DNA of 64,000 bases, from positions 3,638,001-3,702,000 of the forward strand of contig JAYKKM010000047.1 of NCBI GenBank assembly GCA_035772405.1, in the 5' to 3' direction. The DNA is from Chrysogorgia sp. JL179-B06 (lineage: Eukaryota; Cnidaria; Anthozoa; Scleralcyonacea; Chrysogorgiidae). Positions 22,634 through 33,398 of the stretch are shown here, one piece after another; positions within the stretch are counted from its first letter, which is position 1, and each line of letters begins with the position of its first letter. The notes beneath the pieces are model-generated. The model was not told the origin of the DNA, did no database searches, and saw only the letters and a list, made by a program, of their open reading frames with translations. The position numbers and the translations under genes are program-made.

Positions 22634-22658
22634 TGACAATATCGAAAGGGATGACCGC

Positions 22659-23855
22659 TTATTTATAGGCTTTCTGCCGGAAAGTGGGGGCGTATATGTG
22701 GGGGACAAAGCATGAGGTCATGGCTTTGTTTGCGTTGATTACGCGAAATTTATTACGATGACGACACTGTGAAATTATTTCCGCTCTTTTGTTGAGTAAA
22801 CTATTCTTATTTTTTTCTTTTAAAATACAAAATTTTTCTTCTAAACATAAATTGCATCGTTTTGATCCTCCTGTGTACGAAATAGAATGTTTTAGAATTT
22901 GCCAATTAATACTGAAATCTTTATTGTTTTCTTTCAATGTCCAAATATATTTCGAAAGTTCGGTGTCATTTTCATGCTTTTTATGTTGAAAAGATTTAGT
23001 GTGGTTGGCCAATCGCTCTTTGAATGTGGTTGCAGTCATACCAATGTAGTGTTTTGTTTCGTTTGTGATGTTTACTGTCACTGTTGCTTTGTATACTATG
23101 TCTCTAGTCATGCATTGTTCTTGAAGCGGGCAAATGGTGTTCTCTCTACAACTGCAATTAGTAGCGTCCCTATCCTGCGGTTTGATGTTCCTAGCTATGC
23201 GTGCATTGTGCTTAGTGATTATTGACTTAACATTGTTCATGCAGCTGTAACTTACTTTAACTGTATTTCTGTTAAAAATCTTATGGAGCTTGTGGTGCGG
23301 AGGGAAATGTTTGTCAATTAGGCTAAGGAAATTACGTCCTATGTTAGTGCTGACACTCTTGCTAAATGGTGGGTTGAACCAAATGATATTGCGTTGCCTA
23401 TTCCTACGTGGTCGTTGCGGTGTATCATGAGTGTAGCTAAGTTCATGATTAAAGTTGCTGTGCCTAAGCGCGTTCTGATATAAGGGTGCAGATTCCTGAA
23501 AAGTTTGCTCATCTGACGAAAGGAGTTTAATGCGTTTGTTAATTGATGCAGGTAGTTGCCTTGTTATGCTTGGTGGATGGTTAGAGTGCATATTTATGTA
23601 TAGCGGATCGTCATTGGGCTTCCTATAGGGCCTATAGTTTCCATTGTTAAGGTCGAAAGTTACATCTAAAAAGTTTACTATACGTAAATTTGATTCGGCG
23701 GTGATTTTTAGGTCAAATTGCTCGAAAATTTTGTGGAGATCTTTTCTTGTTTTGTCTGCTAAACGTGCTGATTTACTTTTTATGATAGCCAAACCGTCAT
23801 CTCTATATAGGCCGATGCTTTCTTTGCCAAATTTCTTACTTAGGTGGTTTTTCAC
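22659..23855 (-). pseudogene. Penelope-like element copy 3, 5'-truncated
   Basis: Contains the C-terminal ~390 residues only, starting near the end of the RT fingers/palm (NHLSKKFGKESIGLYRDDGL); the first ~350 residues including motif A are missing. A 2-bp insertion near 22693 changes the extreme C-terminus. It breaks at about 23850 directly against a plus-strand hammerhead ribozyme of another element. Otherwise nearly identical to copies 1 and 2. Confidence 0.93.
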
Positions 23856-23910
23856 CTGATGAGTGTGACAAGCAATACGCTTGCCATACGAAACAAGTTT
23901 GTAGTGGAAA
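23849..23910 (+). ncRNA. type I hammerhead ribozyme, canonical core
   Basis: Core CTGATGA (23856-23862) and GAAA (23890-23893). Stem I TTTTCAC (ending 23855) pairs with GTGGAAA (23904-23910, one G-U). Stem II GTGTG/CATAC plus CAAGC/GCTTG with loop AATAC. Stem III CAA/TTG with a 2-nt loop. Cleavage expected after A23903 (GTA). All invariant residues are present. About 60 nt downstream comes GCTCTG...ATTGAGCACTCT and a (TA)n tract, as at the other Penelope flanks. It does not match the ribozyme of the adjacent array and must come from a different subfamily. Folded by hand. Confidence 0.85.
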
Positions 23911-24027
23911 TAAAGTTCTAAATGAAGTAACTTGTGTTTTAATCATCTGTTATGCCGCTCTGCTTAAGCATTGAGCACTCTATACCCGTACGATTTTGTA
24001 CCCGATATTTATTATCACAACACTTTG

Positions 24028-24029
<2 letters not shown>

Positions 24030-24109
<80 letters not shown>

Positions 24110-24124
24110 ATATATATTATATAT
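24030..24124. repeat. (TA)n microsatellite
   Basis: About 95 bp of TA repeats between the hammerhead-bearing fragment and a solo Penelope flank. Confidence 0.97.
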
Positions 24125-24189
24125 ACGTGTAGGTTTTGGTCTACGAAATGCAAAGAGTGCTCAACAACATATATAGTTAGAGCAAATAA

Positions 24190-24608
<419 letters not shown>

Positions 24609-24699
24609 GTAAAATATAGTGAGCGGTCTATTGACGTCTGGAAGAGTGCTCAATATCGTAGGGGATAGAGCAGATATAGTTGTAAAAACTTAAAGGTTT

Positions 24700-24743
24700 G
24701 TTGTTACTCGGAGTTTCACGCCGTTGGACTATCTTCAGACAAC
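24700..24743 (-). ncRNA. hammerhead-like motif of the divergent Penelope element
   Basis: Minus strand: stem I GTTGT/ACAAC perfect, core CTGAAGA, stem II GTC/GGC (weak, U-U beside the core), GAAAC, stem III around CTCCGAG, UA cleavage position. It lies just past the C-terminal end of the divergent element's ORF, on the same strand. Confidence 0.5.
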
Positions 24744-24792
24744 TGATTAAGATTCGGTGTGACTATTCATTCATATGGTGCCTGACGTCATG

Positions 24793-26620
24793 TCATTGGC
24801 GTGTAATGATGCGTTTCAGGCGGTTAATTTGAAATTTGATCTTGGGTCGGCACTTAGAAAATATCTCACTTCTTTTGTTGAGTAGGTGTTCTTTATCTGC
24901 TTTCATGATACACAACTTTTCTTCAAGACAAAGGTTGCAGCGTTTGGCTCCACTTTCATATGCGCGTGCACGTCTTAAAACTGACCATTTCACGGTAAAT
25001 TCGCGATTTTTTTCTTTCAAGTCCCAAATGTGGTGTGAAAGTGCGGTCTCCTTTGAATATTTCGGGTCACGAAAAGACTTTGAATGGTTGTTGTAGCGCT
25101 GTTTAAATTGATTAGCTGTCATACCGATATAGACTTTATTCTCCATAGTGTCGGTTGTGGTGACCTCGGCGTTGTACACGACGTTCGCGACCAAGCAGTT
25201 TCCTGATAGAGGGCACTTTTCTTTGATTCTGCAGTTGCATGCGTTTTCCTTATTAGTCTTCTTCCCTTTCGAGAGGATGCGGGAATTATGCCTATTCACG
25301 ATACTTTTCATATTGTCCATACAGCTATAACTGACTTTCACAGTGTTTCTATTAAAAATTTTGTGTAGCTTGTTGGAGGCTGGAAAATGCTTATCAATAA
25401 GGTTGGTTTGTACGCTCTTACTAAAAGGTTGGGTTGAACCAAATTATGTTTCTGGATCGCTTTTTCTTGTGGCTTGCTGTTGAACAGGAGGGTTCGCTGG
25501 GGATGTATTCGATGTTCCGGTGTTAAAACCGCTGTGCTTAAGTGCGTCGTTGTAGGTTGATGCTGCAGTCTGGAAAGTAGGGAGGTCTGAGGAGAGGTTG
25601 GAAATTATTTTGCTGATCGATTTGGGTATCTGTCTAATGATGGATGGTGGATGGTTGGAATGGCTGTTGATGTAGAGTGTATCGTCATTAGGCTTTCGGA
25701 ATGGGTGGAATTTTTCGTCGCGTAGGTCGAGTGTGATGTCCAAGAAATTGACAACTTTTTGGTTGGCTGTGGCTGTGATCTTTAGCTCGAATTGCTCAAA
25801 GATTTTGATCAAGTCTTTTTTCGCTGTTTCTGCGAGCCGGCCGGTGGTGTTCTTCAGGAGGATAAGTCCGTCATCTCTGTAGAGACCCACGTTGTTCTTG
25901 CCAAATTTTTTGGCGATGATTTCTAGGATATACAAACCGATGAGTTCGCACACTTCCGCTCCGTCGCTGCTTCCCATGGTCACATCAAACTTGTTTTGGT
26001 TATCGCGTTTTGTCCATGGTTTGTCTCCGTTGAACAAAACTGACGGTGACTTCCTAGCATGCTTGATGGTGGATATTTCTTGTGCAGAAATTGCGGTATG
26101 ATGGCTGGCCCAGGAGATGGCTTTGTCAAAAAGCGATGTCAGAAGCGCGATGTCGAAAGATATGAAAGTGTGCTTGCCTTTCTCGCTGATGCTCTTGAAC
26201 CACTCAATGACAGACGCCGAGCTTCTCCATTGATTCACGCTTGTACTGGATCTGATGGTGGTGTTAATTCGGTCTAGGAAGACTTTACTTATCTTACCCA
26301 GTTCGGATTTAGCAGGGTTAATAAGTCTGCATTTCGGATTGTTCTCGAAGTTTTCTTTGTGGTCTTTAAGCGATATGAATGCTTCTTTTCTGGCCGTAGA
26401 TTCGATTCTGTCGTCGACGCGCACATCGCTTGCGATGATCTTTAGTTCTTGGTTAACCTCTTCAAGAGCGTGTTCGTTTTCTAGTTTGTAGGTCTTTGTT
26501 ATGTTCTCAGTCAGCAGCTGGTTGTATTTCTCGGGTTTCATTTCATAAATATTTCTAGTCTTGTCGGCGAATTGTCGGATAAACAAAGATCTTCACAGCA
26601 GATTTCTTGATCAGTCAATT
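24793..26620 (-). pseudogene. divergent Penelope-like element, broken and 5'-truncated
   Basis: Two frames (26586-25444 and 25341-24793) joined through a frameshifted stretch near 25345-25450 encode a relative of the array ORFs: ADKTRNIYE, SLKDHKENFENNPKCRLINP, catalytic YRDDGL, a Cys-rich linker and GIY-YIG VYIGMT. RT motif A is damaged: FISFDIALL where the array copies read FISFDIVDFYPSI. The N-terminal third is missing. It represents a different subfamily, clearly diverged from copies 1-3 and higher in G+C. Confidence 0.92.
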
Positions 26621-26995
26621 GTAAGAACTATGGGAAAGACCGTAAATTTACAGAAAACGTACAATTTTTGCCCTTAAGAGCTGTACTATATTTAGACAAA
26701 GCGGTTCACAAAGATCATAACCCGGTTGAAATGAGATCACACGGCGACAACCACACAATAATAGTGAATCAACCTCGTTCCCAGGGCCTTATCTCCGTTC
26801 AGGGGCGGGCATGACAAGCGGCTCCACATTCAACTGAGACGTCCAGATATACGATGATCTTTCGAACCAACATTAATATAGCTTGACCGTTTGCCCTTGA
26901 TCATTGTAGTGATGTGTTAAGTTTCACAAAGCTTGTATTTTTTGTCCACACGATGAACGTTCAATTCCCTGTTCGTTTTACGAATGCACTCTAAA
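26621..26995. other. intergenic, nothing recognised
   Basis: No coding frame or clear repeat seen between the Penelope remnant and the TGTGTAAAA cluster. Confidence 0.4.
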
Positions 26996-27366
26996 AAATA
27001 GTGTGTAATTTTACACACCTAAGGTGTGTAAAATTACACAACTTGGCCACTTAAGGCGTGCACACCTTTTCCGAATTACACACCTTGGTGTATAGCTCTA
27101 CACACCTTGGTGTGTAGGTTTACCCACCTTAGTGTGTAGTTTTACACACCTCGGTAAACGGTAGCGTGTAAAATTACACATCTTAGGTTTGCAAAATTAC
27201 ACACCTTTTTTTACACACCTTTGAATTCGCAAAGGTGTGTTATTTTACACACATTTTAGCCAAAACACACCTTTGTCCAAAATACACCTTTTCATTTTAC
27301 ACAACTTGCTTGATTTTACACACCTTTTAATTTTACACACCTTTCAATTTTACACATCTTTTATTC
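26996..27366. repeat. cluster of TTTTACACACC / GGTGTGTAAAA words
   Basis: In about 370 bp the word ACACACC occurs at least nine times and the inverse GGTGTGT several times, often as palindromes such as ACACACCTAAGGTGTGT (27014-27030) and TGTGTAAAATTACACA (27025-27040). Spacing is irregular, so it is not a simple tandem repeat. Resemblance to T-box palindromes is only approximate. Confidence 0.75.
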
Positions 27367-27670
27367 AACAGACATCTTTACTGCAAGCATTATGCATGCT
27401 CGTTTTTTTTATATGCAACAGCATTGATTTCTTTACAGTTATACCGACATATTTTTAACACGTGAATGATAACCTGTTGGCAAATTTAAATCAGTATATA
27501 TATACCCCGTCGCGTTGTATTCTTTTGTCAAAATTTCTCGACAAGACTGCAGATCTCGACAATTAATGATTTAATTATCTGTATTCGGAGGGCTTCTTTC
27601 AAAGTCGAGGCTTTTGCCTAAGCTAAATATAGATCAAGGAAAATAAAAGATGCTCGGCGATAGACCGGGC

Positions 27671-27709
27671 GACGTTGAATGACCGGTGATAGACCGGCCA
27701 TTCAACGTC
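27671..27709. repeat. short hairpin
   Basis: GACGTTGAATG (27671-27681) pairs with CATTCAACGTC (27699-27709) and the inner ACCGG/CCGGT also pair. GACGTT words continue to 27740. Confidence 0.5.
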
Positions 27710-29110
27710 GACAACTCGACGTCGCTTCAACGTCAAATATCCGCCGTCGATTCGAATAGTTATGGATATTCTTTGGCAATGTTGTAACCGACTTTCAACG
27801 AGCGTAAGAGCCGTCGTTCCTTGCTCAGTTGCTCGAAATTGTGGCTAATATTTCCGAATTCAACTTTCACGCGGTCGAGAGCGAGTCCGTTCAAACAAAC
27901 GATCCTGGCATGAATTTTTCAAAATAGAAATATGCCGAAGTATGTAGGATACATATCAGCTATTCAACAATAAGATATTTTATGCTATTTAGGCATGACT
28001 AGCCAGAAGTATGTTATGTTAAAATGTCCTGATATCTCGCAATATTTGGTAAGCAACCCGTGTTTAACAATTATTTACCACACTTTAAGCTTTGATTTGA
28101 GTAGGATCAAATTCTAAGTATTTTTAACCAATCAGGTGTGGAGTACGCTGCGCTTAATTTAGCAACGGCATATATCAGCACGGTCTTCGCAGAGATCCGC
28201 ATGCAATTCAACCAATCAGAAACCGTCAAATTTTGATCCGGTGCTCTGTTAAGCTATGCTTGATCATAAACCGTATCGAGCTTGAAGGCAAGCGTCAACA
28301 AAGGAACAAAGCTTTTTCCTAATGGTTTTAACAATAATTTTCGCAAAGGATGACTATACATATTCTTTGGCCAAATTCTTGGGTTAATAAGGATATTACT
28401 ATTTATGCATTCAAAGAGGAATATGGTACAACGCGCCTCATAATTAATTATATATACATTATATTATTGCTGTGACCGCATATATATGCTACGGAGTACT
28501 GATCTTCAAATAAATACCAGGACTACCGAATTCCTAAAAGAACTTCACATGTTATTATTACTGGTCAAGAAACGAGGACTAATTCGTATTACCTGTACCG
28601 TATGCTTGTATGGACGAGGCAGTTGGGAGAGTGAGTGACTTAATATTATCTGTTCCAAATTTTAAAATTGTATAAAAATTGTAGAGATGCCGATAATTTT
28701 CATTTTACCATGAATAATAAAGTACTTTTAGAAAGATGTCCGTGTTATTCCAAAGCATGTTTATACACATACGGAAAAGCACTGCGCGAAATATATTGCG
28801 TTTAGAAATGCATGTTCAGAATGATTTCGCCAATACTTGCGATTTTTGTTGCGATTTGCGCTGCGAACTGACGTGACTGCGATATGGTATATCGCTGGTG
28901 TAAACTACCGCGGCAACTTCACTGCGATATGGATTTTCAAGTCGCCGCTAATGTGAACATGTATTGCTCGAATTGTGATGAAACTCGCTGCGATTTTCTG
29001 AGGAAATCTAAACAAAGTTTTCCTTTCTTGATAACAAGCCCGCAACAAAATAACCGGTTTTACACAAGCGATATTATATCGCAGTTTGATATATATTACG
29101 CTCCCAGCAA
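27710..29110. other. intergenic, no gene recognised
   Basis: No frame with protein-like character. The region holds scattered low-complexity sequence and no long repeat that I can define. Confidence 0.4.
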
Positions 29111-29111
29111 C

Positions 29112-29199
29112 GGCCTTCGTGGCTCAGCGGTTGGCAGAGCGCAGCTCCGCACTAGATTCGCGGTGTCGTGAGTTTGCAGTTTTCGCAACTGGTCTCGCA
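29112..29199 (+). repeat. tRNA-like SINE fragment
   Basis: GGCCTTCGTGGCTCAGCGGT resembles a tRNA 5' half with an A box, followed by GTGTCGTGAGTTTGCAG (degraded B box) and TTTTCGCAACTGGTCTCGCA. The last part matches the tail module of the SINEs at 16.4-16.8 kb (TTCGCAACTGGTC), linking them. Confidence 0.5.
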
Positions 29200-29287
29200 A
29201 AATATCCTTATAATATCGATGTCCTTTACAGTGATCGAGTGTAAATGCCATTGTTATTCTTTATGATATACACACAATTTCTCAGGT

Positions 29288-30830
29288 ATTTAGCATATTA
29301 CCTATTTCGGTTTTGAGCACATTGTCTAAATTATTAGAAAGACACATACACACTGCTTTTTACAATTTCCTCACTGTTTATAGCTTACTTCATTCTGCCC
29401 AATCTGGATTTAGAACTATGTTCTCTTGTGAAACTGCTTTGCTGAACATTGTAAATAAATGGACAACTGGAATTGATAGTGACCTAATGAATGGAGTAAT
29501 ATTCTTAGATCTACGTAAAGCTTTTGACTTGATAGACCATAATACCCTTATCAAAGAAGTTGGAATATTATAAATGCTCAGCACACACTCTCAAATGGTT
29601 TACCTCCTATCTCAAAGACAGATCTCAGTTTACGGTATTCAAGGGCAGAGTTTCTAAGAAAATGAACGTACTATCTGGAGTTCCTCAAGGGTCCATTTTG
29701 GACCCCCTTATGTTCATTCTCTTTATCAATGATCTACCTATGTCATTGGACGACAACGCTGACATGTATGCAGATGACTCCTCTGCCACAGTTCAGGCAA
29801 AGACTGTACCAGAGTTGGAGTCCAAGCTAAAAGTTGATTCAGATAAGATATCCAACTGGTGTATCGAGAATCACATGTCTGTGAATGCAACAAAAACAAA
29901 AGTAGCCCTTATAACAACCTGGCAAAAACGGGCATCTTTACCTGAGAATCAAAGACAATTGCATGTGACAATGCAAGGAGTACCACCGAAAAGATACTTG
30001 GAATTACGATTAATAACAATCTTATTGGGAAGAACATATAAATACAATTGTTTCTAAAATAAACTCTAAACTTGCATTGTTCAGACGCATCAAAGGATGT
30101 CTACCTTATGTGGCAAGGAAACTTTTCTTCAGCAGCCACATACTTCCCTACTTAGACTATTGCTCCACTGTATGGGGAAGTTCATCTTATGTAAATAAAT
30201 TGTTTTTATGCCAGAAAAGAGCAGCCCGTATCATTTTGGATGTGACTGATATACGAGATCCAGAAAATAGTACACACAAGATGATGATAAAGCTCAATTG
30301 GATGGCTATTTCAGACAGGATACAATATAGGAAATCATTAATGATGTACAAGAGTTTGAATAAACTGGTACCACAGTACATGGCTGATATGTTCAAACTG
30401 GCACCGGAATGTACAATGACTAGATCTAGTGAACTTTCGTACAATAGAAATGAACTTGTGTTACCACCTGGAGTACATAAAGTAATCTTTGAAAAAAGTT
30501 TTAGATACAGTGTAATAGAAATTTGGAATGATATTGACCCTATGACAAGAAACTGTGATAGTATTAACTCTTTCAAAAGTGGTTATCTAAAGGATTATTT
30601 TAGCAATCAGACACAAAACTAATATGGATTCTATCATATTTTATATTATTATTTTACATTATTTTTACTTTATTGAACTATATGAATTTAATTTAATTTA
30701 TAACTGTGTAAATATCTTCTAAGTAGTCTAATTCAAGTTGTACTAATTCTGAGGGCCCTAGGGAAGATAAGCTTTTGCTTACTAGTTGTTTTTACCCTCT
30801 TGAAATAAAGATTTAATAAAAAAAATACAA
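29288..30830 (+). mobile_element. 5'-truncated LINE (L2/CR1-like)
   Basis: Frames 29313-29573, 29560-30057 and 30077-30622 cover a reverse transcriptase from PISVLSTLSKLLERH through motif A FLDLRKAFDLIDH, GVPQGSILDPLMF, catalytic YADD at 29767-29778 and the C-terminal region (QKRAARIILDV, LNWMAISDRIQYRK, IEIWNDID). Two frameshifts (near 29565 and 30030-30070) break it. The 3' end is AATAAAGATTTAATAAAA (30803-30820). Endonuclease missing. Confidence 0.88.
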
Positions 30831-30937
30831 TAAAAATGTAGCACTCGCTGACGAGATAGTTCTTTCAGGGATATTAAATCAATGAATTCTGCTTGATTCA
30901 TGGTTGCTATGAGGGTTGCTATGGTTCCGGTTCACCT

Positions 30938-31180
30938 TCAATCTTCACATGAACATACTTCCCGATTAAGTCTGTAAAATCTGTTGTTGTGTAGGAATAT
31001 ATATACTATATTTCTCACCCATAAAAATAATATCTTATATATTATTCTTTTTGCTCGTTGGTCGTTAGGTAACATAGCCATTTTATTACATTTAATCACT
31101 TGAAATTCAACATGTGAAAAATACTGGGCTAAATCAGTCATTATACACAACAGAGGATTTTCCTTAGTATCTGTTGCCAT
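30938..31180 (-). CDS. hypothetical protein, 80 aa
   Basis: Small intact frame at the presumed left edge of the viral element, starting MATDTKENPLL and ending with a Cys pair. No family recognised. Composition shifts from LINE-like to A+T-rich around here, so it may be the first viral gene or chance. Confidence 0.35.
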   Translation of the reverse strand: MATDTKENPLLCIMTDLAQYFSHVEFQVIKCNKMAMLPNDQRAKRIIYKILFLWVRNIVYIFLHNNRFYRLNREVCSCED

Positions 31181-31459
31181 TTTTTAGTGTTCTAAAAAAT
31201 TATTACTGCTAACATATGCTTTTATTTCCTTCCCAACAACGTACCGATAAAATTTTAAAACGCGAACCCTAACAAGCTTTAGATAATTTTTATGGAAAGG
31301 AAATTAAGTAACAAAAGTTTAAAAGATCTACATTTTTTATTAGGAATCGTCAAGGTTATCCTATAATATTTACTCTATATTATCATTCAACCAATGAGGT
31401 TACCCCTATTTTTTATATGTTATTATAAATTTGGGTTTAACTAAAGTTTTATTCACAAG

Positions 31460-32284
31460 ATGAGTATGGCTCGTGTGAAGCAGACCCATAAAAAAGGAGA
31501 ATGTGGAAAAGCAATTGCTCGAATAAAAAGTAAGGGGAAAGATATTCCCAAGATGTTAAAACATCGACGTCTACAGCAACAAGAATATCGAAAAACGATA
31601 GATAAAATGGGGATGGAATTTTCAGATGACGAACTAGATACATGCAGTCAAATGGAAATTTTACAAGAAATCAGAAGAAAGAAAGTAAACCATCACAAAA
31701 GTAAAGGCATCACACAACTACAGTCGCTATTAAATACCCCTGTACCAATACTGCGACCTCAAGCAAAGTATAATTCGCCTCCACCGCAAGCAAAGTATAA
31801 TTCGCCTGCACCGCAAGCAAAGTATAATTCGCCTCCACCGCAAGCAAAGTATATTTCACCTTCTCTTCCCCCTCTTCCACCGCAAGCGAAGTATATTTCA
31901 CCTCCACAATCATCTCCTGTCTACGAAAATATATCACCACCACATCCTAATTCACAAGAAGAAATTGATAATTATTTTCTCGATATGCCCATTGATTTCT
32001 TTGGTCATATACCAATTCCTTCTCCTTCGAATTTAACTCAACTGTGTGCTGAATTGGATCCATCTTTTGTTCAAAAAACAAATTTACTTCAAGAAACAAA
32101 TGTACTACAGATGGTGGATGAGATACCAAACACTATTGTTCCAACATTATCCCCTATCCATCCTACACCCCCCATTATCCCCTATCCCTACACCATTATC
32201 TCCTACACCACGTCCATACACAAGAAGAAAAATAAGAAGATCAAGAAATATGTAACGATCCACCAATTAAAAAAGGTGTTTTAA
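31460..32284 (+). CDS. proline-rich viral protein with a histone-H3-like N-terminal tail
   Basis: Intact 274-codon frame. Starting from the second Met (31466, purine at -3 and G at +4) the mature N-terminus would read ARVKQTHKKGECGKA, matching histone H3 residues A1, R2, K4, Q5, T6, K9, G13, K14 and A15. Residues ~16-45 are strongly basic, ~50-60 acidic (SDDELD). About 100-150 hold five PQAKYNSP/PQAKYISP repeats in a Pro-rich stretch; the C-terminus is again Lys-rich. No histone fold is visible. In a DNA virus a basic protein of this sort could bind or condense DNA; the H3-like start suggests mimicry of the H3 tail or descent from a host histone. Function inferred only. Confidence 0.75.
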   Translation: MSMARVKQTHKKGECGKAIARIKSKGKDIPKMLKHRRLQQQEYRKTIDKMGMEFSDDELDTCSQMEILQEIRRKKVNHHKSKGITQLQSLLNTPVPILRPQAKYNSPPPQAKYNSPAPQAKYNSPPPQAKYISPSLPPLPPQAKYISPPQSSPVYENISPPHPNSQEEIDNYFLDMPIDFFGHIPIPSPSNLTQLCAELDPSFVQKTNLLQETNVLQMVDEIPNTIVPTLSPIHPTPPIIPYPYTIISYTTSIHKKKNKKIKKYVTIHQLKKVF

Positions 32285-32300
32285 ACGCTCCTTAATTTAT

Positions 32301-32576
32301 ATGAAACGTGAGAAAAAATGTGATGAACCTCATGAAGAAAAACGAATGATAATTTATTCAAATTACGATCAAGATATTATTTGTACGCAACGCGATAAAT
32401 ATCGTGAGTTAGAGAGACTATATACAGAGAAACTATATATAAATAAACAATATTTGCGATGGCGTTCTAAAACATTTACCAGTGATCTTATGGAAAAACG
32501 ATATATATTTGATAATAAAGAGGAAGAAAAAAGAAAGCATGAATTTAAAAAAAGAAAACCAAAAAGTATAAAATGA
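32301..32576 (+). CDS. hypothetical charged protein, 91 aa
   Basis: Starts 16 bp after the preceding gene. Very rich in Lys, Arg and Glu with several Tyr, predicted helical (QRDKYRELERLYTEKLY), and ends in a basic KKRKPKSIK tail. No family recognised. Tight spacing with neighbours on the same strand suggests a real small viral gene. Confidence 0.5.
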   Translation: MKREKKCDEPHEEKRMIIYSNYDQDIICTQRDKYRELERLYTEKLYINKQYLRWRSKTFTSDLMEKRYIFDNKEEEKRKHEFKKRKPKSIK

Positions 32577-32585
32577 TATTGTATC

Positions 32586-32789
32586 ATGGAAGTGTGGAAT
32601 ATTATGGTAAAAGAACTGGCACGTTTTGAAATAAAAATCAATAAAAGTATGGAAAAAAGTGTGTGGAAATGTCTTGACGATCATGAGAATTTTTTTAAAG
32701 AGCATATTATTTGTTTTCTAAAAAATCCAAGCGAACTTTCGGATGTATATAATCGGATGGATATAGACATGAAATTGGACAAATATTAA
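32586..32789 (+). CDS. hypothetical protein, 67 aa
   Basis: Begins 9 bp after the previous frame (MEVWNIMVKELARFEIKIN). Helical and charged, with no recognised domain; the compact spacing is the main support. Confidence 0.4.
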   Translation: MEVWNIMVKELARFEIKINKSMEKSVWKCLDDHENFFKEHIICFLKNPSELSDVYNRMDIDMKLDKY

Positions 32790-32972
32790 CATTTTTTGCT
32801 TTAATCCTATGTTTTTTAGACATAAAAACATTGATAATGACGAATATTATATAAAATTGTTTGTACATCAAACAATTTTAGATTTTAGGAATTCTCATCT
32901 TAAATTTTGTTCCCCAATGAAAAAAAACACAATTGTTTTTGGTTGTTGAATATAATCTTTGAATTTTTGAAA

Positions 32973-33398
32973 TTAGTATAAATACAATTTTTCAATACTC
33001 TGTATTATAATGTCAGGATCTTCATAGTTAATATTATATGATTCTATAATACTCTTAATAATAAAAGTGTTTAACCTAGTATAATCAGATTTAATCCTTA
33101 CCCTTATAGTATACTTATGTAATATATCCAAATGTGGGGGGTAAAATTGTAAACTAATGGGTCTATTATTTTGTATAATACTATTATTTTTAACAAGATC
33201 AGAAAATAAACTTACTTTAAACTTATAATTTACACTTGTCTTATAAAACCATTTAAACCAATAAGAGTAATTCTGACAATTTTTATAACAACAGGGAATA
33301 GGTGGAATCAACAAATTTCTGAAGAATGTTATGAATTTCTTCGTAAAATATGTGAAGCATGGAATGAGTCCCGAACCCCACCTATCAACAACAAACAA
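32973..33398 (-). CDS. hypothetical protein, up to 141 aa
   Basis: The C-terminal ~100 residues read like a real protein (NYKFKVSLFSDLVKNN ... FIIKSIIESYNINYEDPD), while the first ~35 residues overlap an opposite-strand frame (33300-33596) that also looks genuine. The true N-terminus may lie inside, or the locus is a junction of two gene remnants. No family recognised. Confidence 0.4.
   Translation of the reverse strand: MFVVDRWGSGLIPCFTYFTKKFITFFRNLLIPPIPCCYKNCQNYSYWFKWFYKTSVNYKFKVSLFSDLVKNNSIIQNNRPISLQFYPPHLDILHKYTIRVRIKSDYTRLNTFIIKSIIESYNINYEDPDIIIQSIEKLYLY

Larger units (their letters stand above)
17756..23850 (-). mobile_element. head-to-tail array of three Penelope-like elements (period 2405 bp)
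   Basis: The same flank (TTTCGCTTACCTCAAAACTG ...) recurs at about 17761, 20166 and 22571, each followed at the same distance by a minus-strand ORF, giving an exact 2405-bp period. The third unit is cut at about 23850 (codon ~374 of the ORF). Head-to-tail tandem copies sharing a pseudo-LTR are typical of Penelope-like elements. Spacers of ~185 bp between ORFs hold the putative promoter and a hammerhead-like motif. Confidence 0.93.

Noticed and set aside
17853..23855. Plus-strand frames of 66-120 codons inside the Penelope array
   Set aside because: Shadows of the minus-strand ORFs, repeated identically in each copy.
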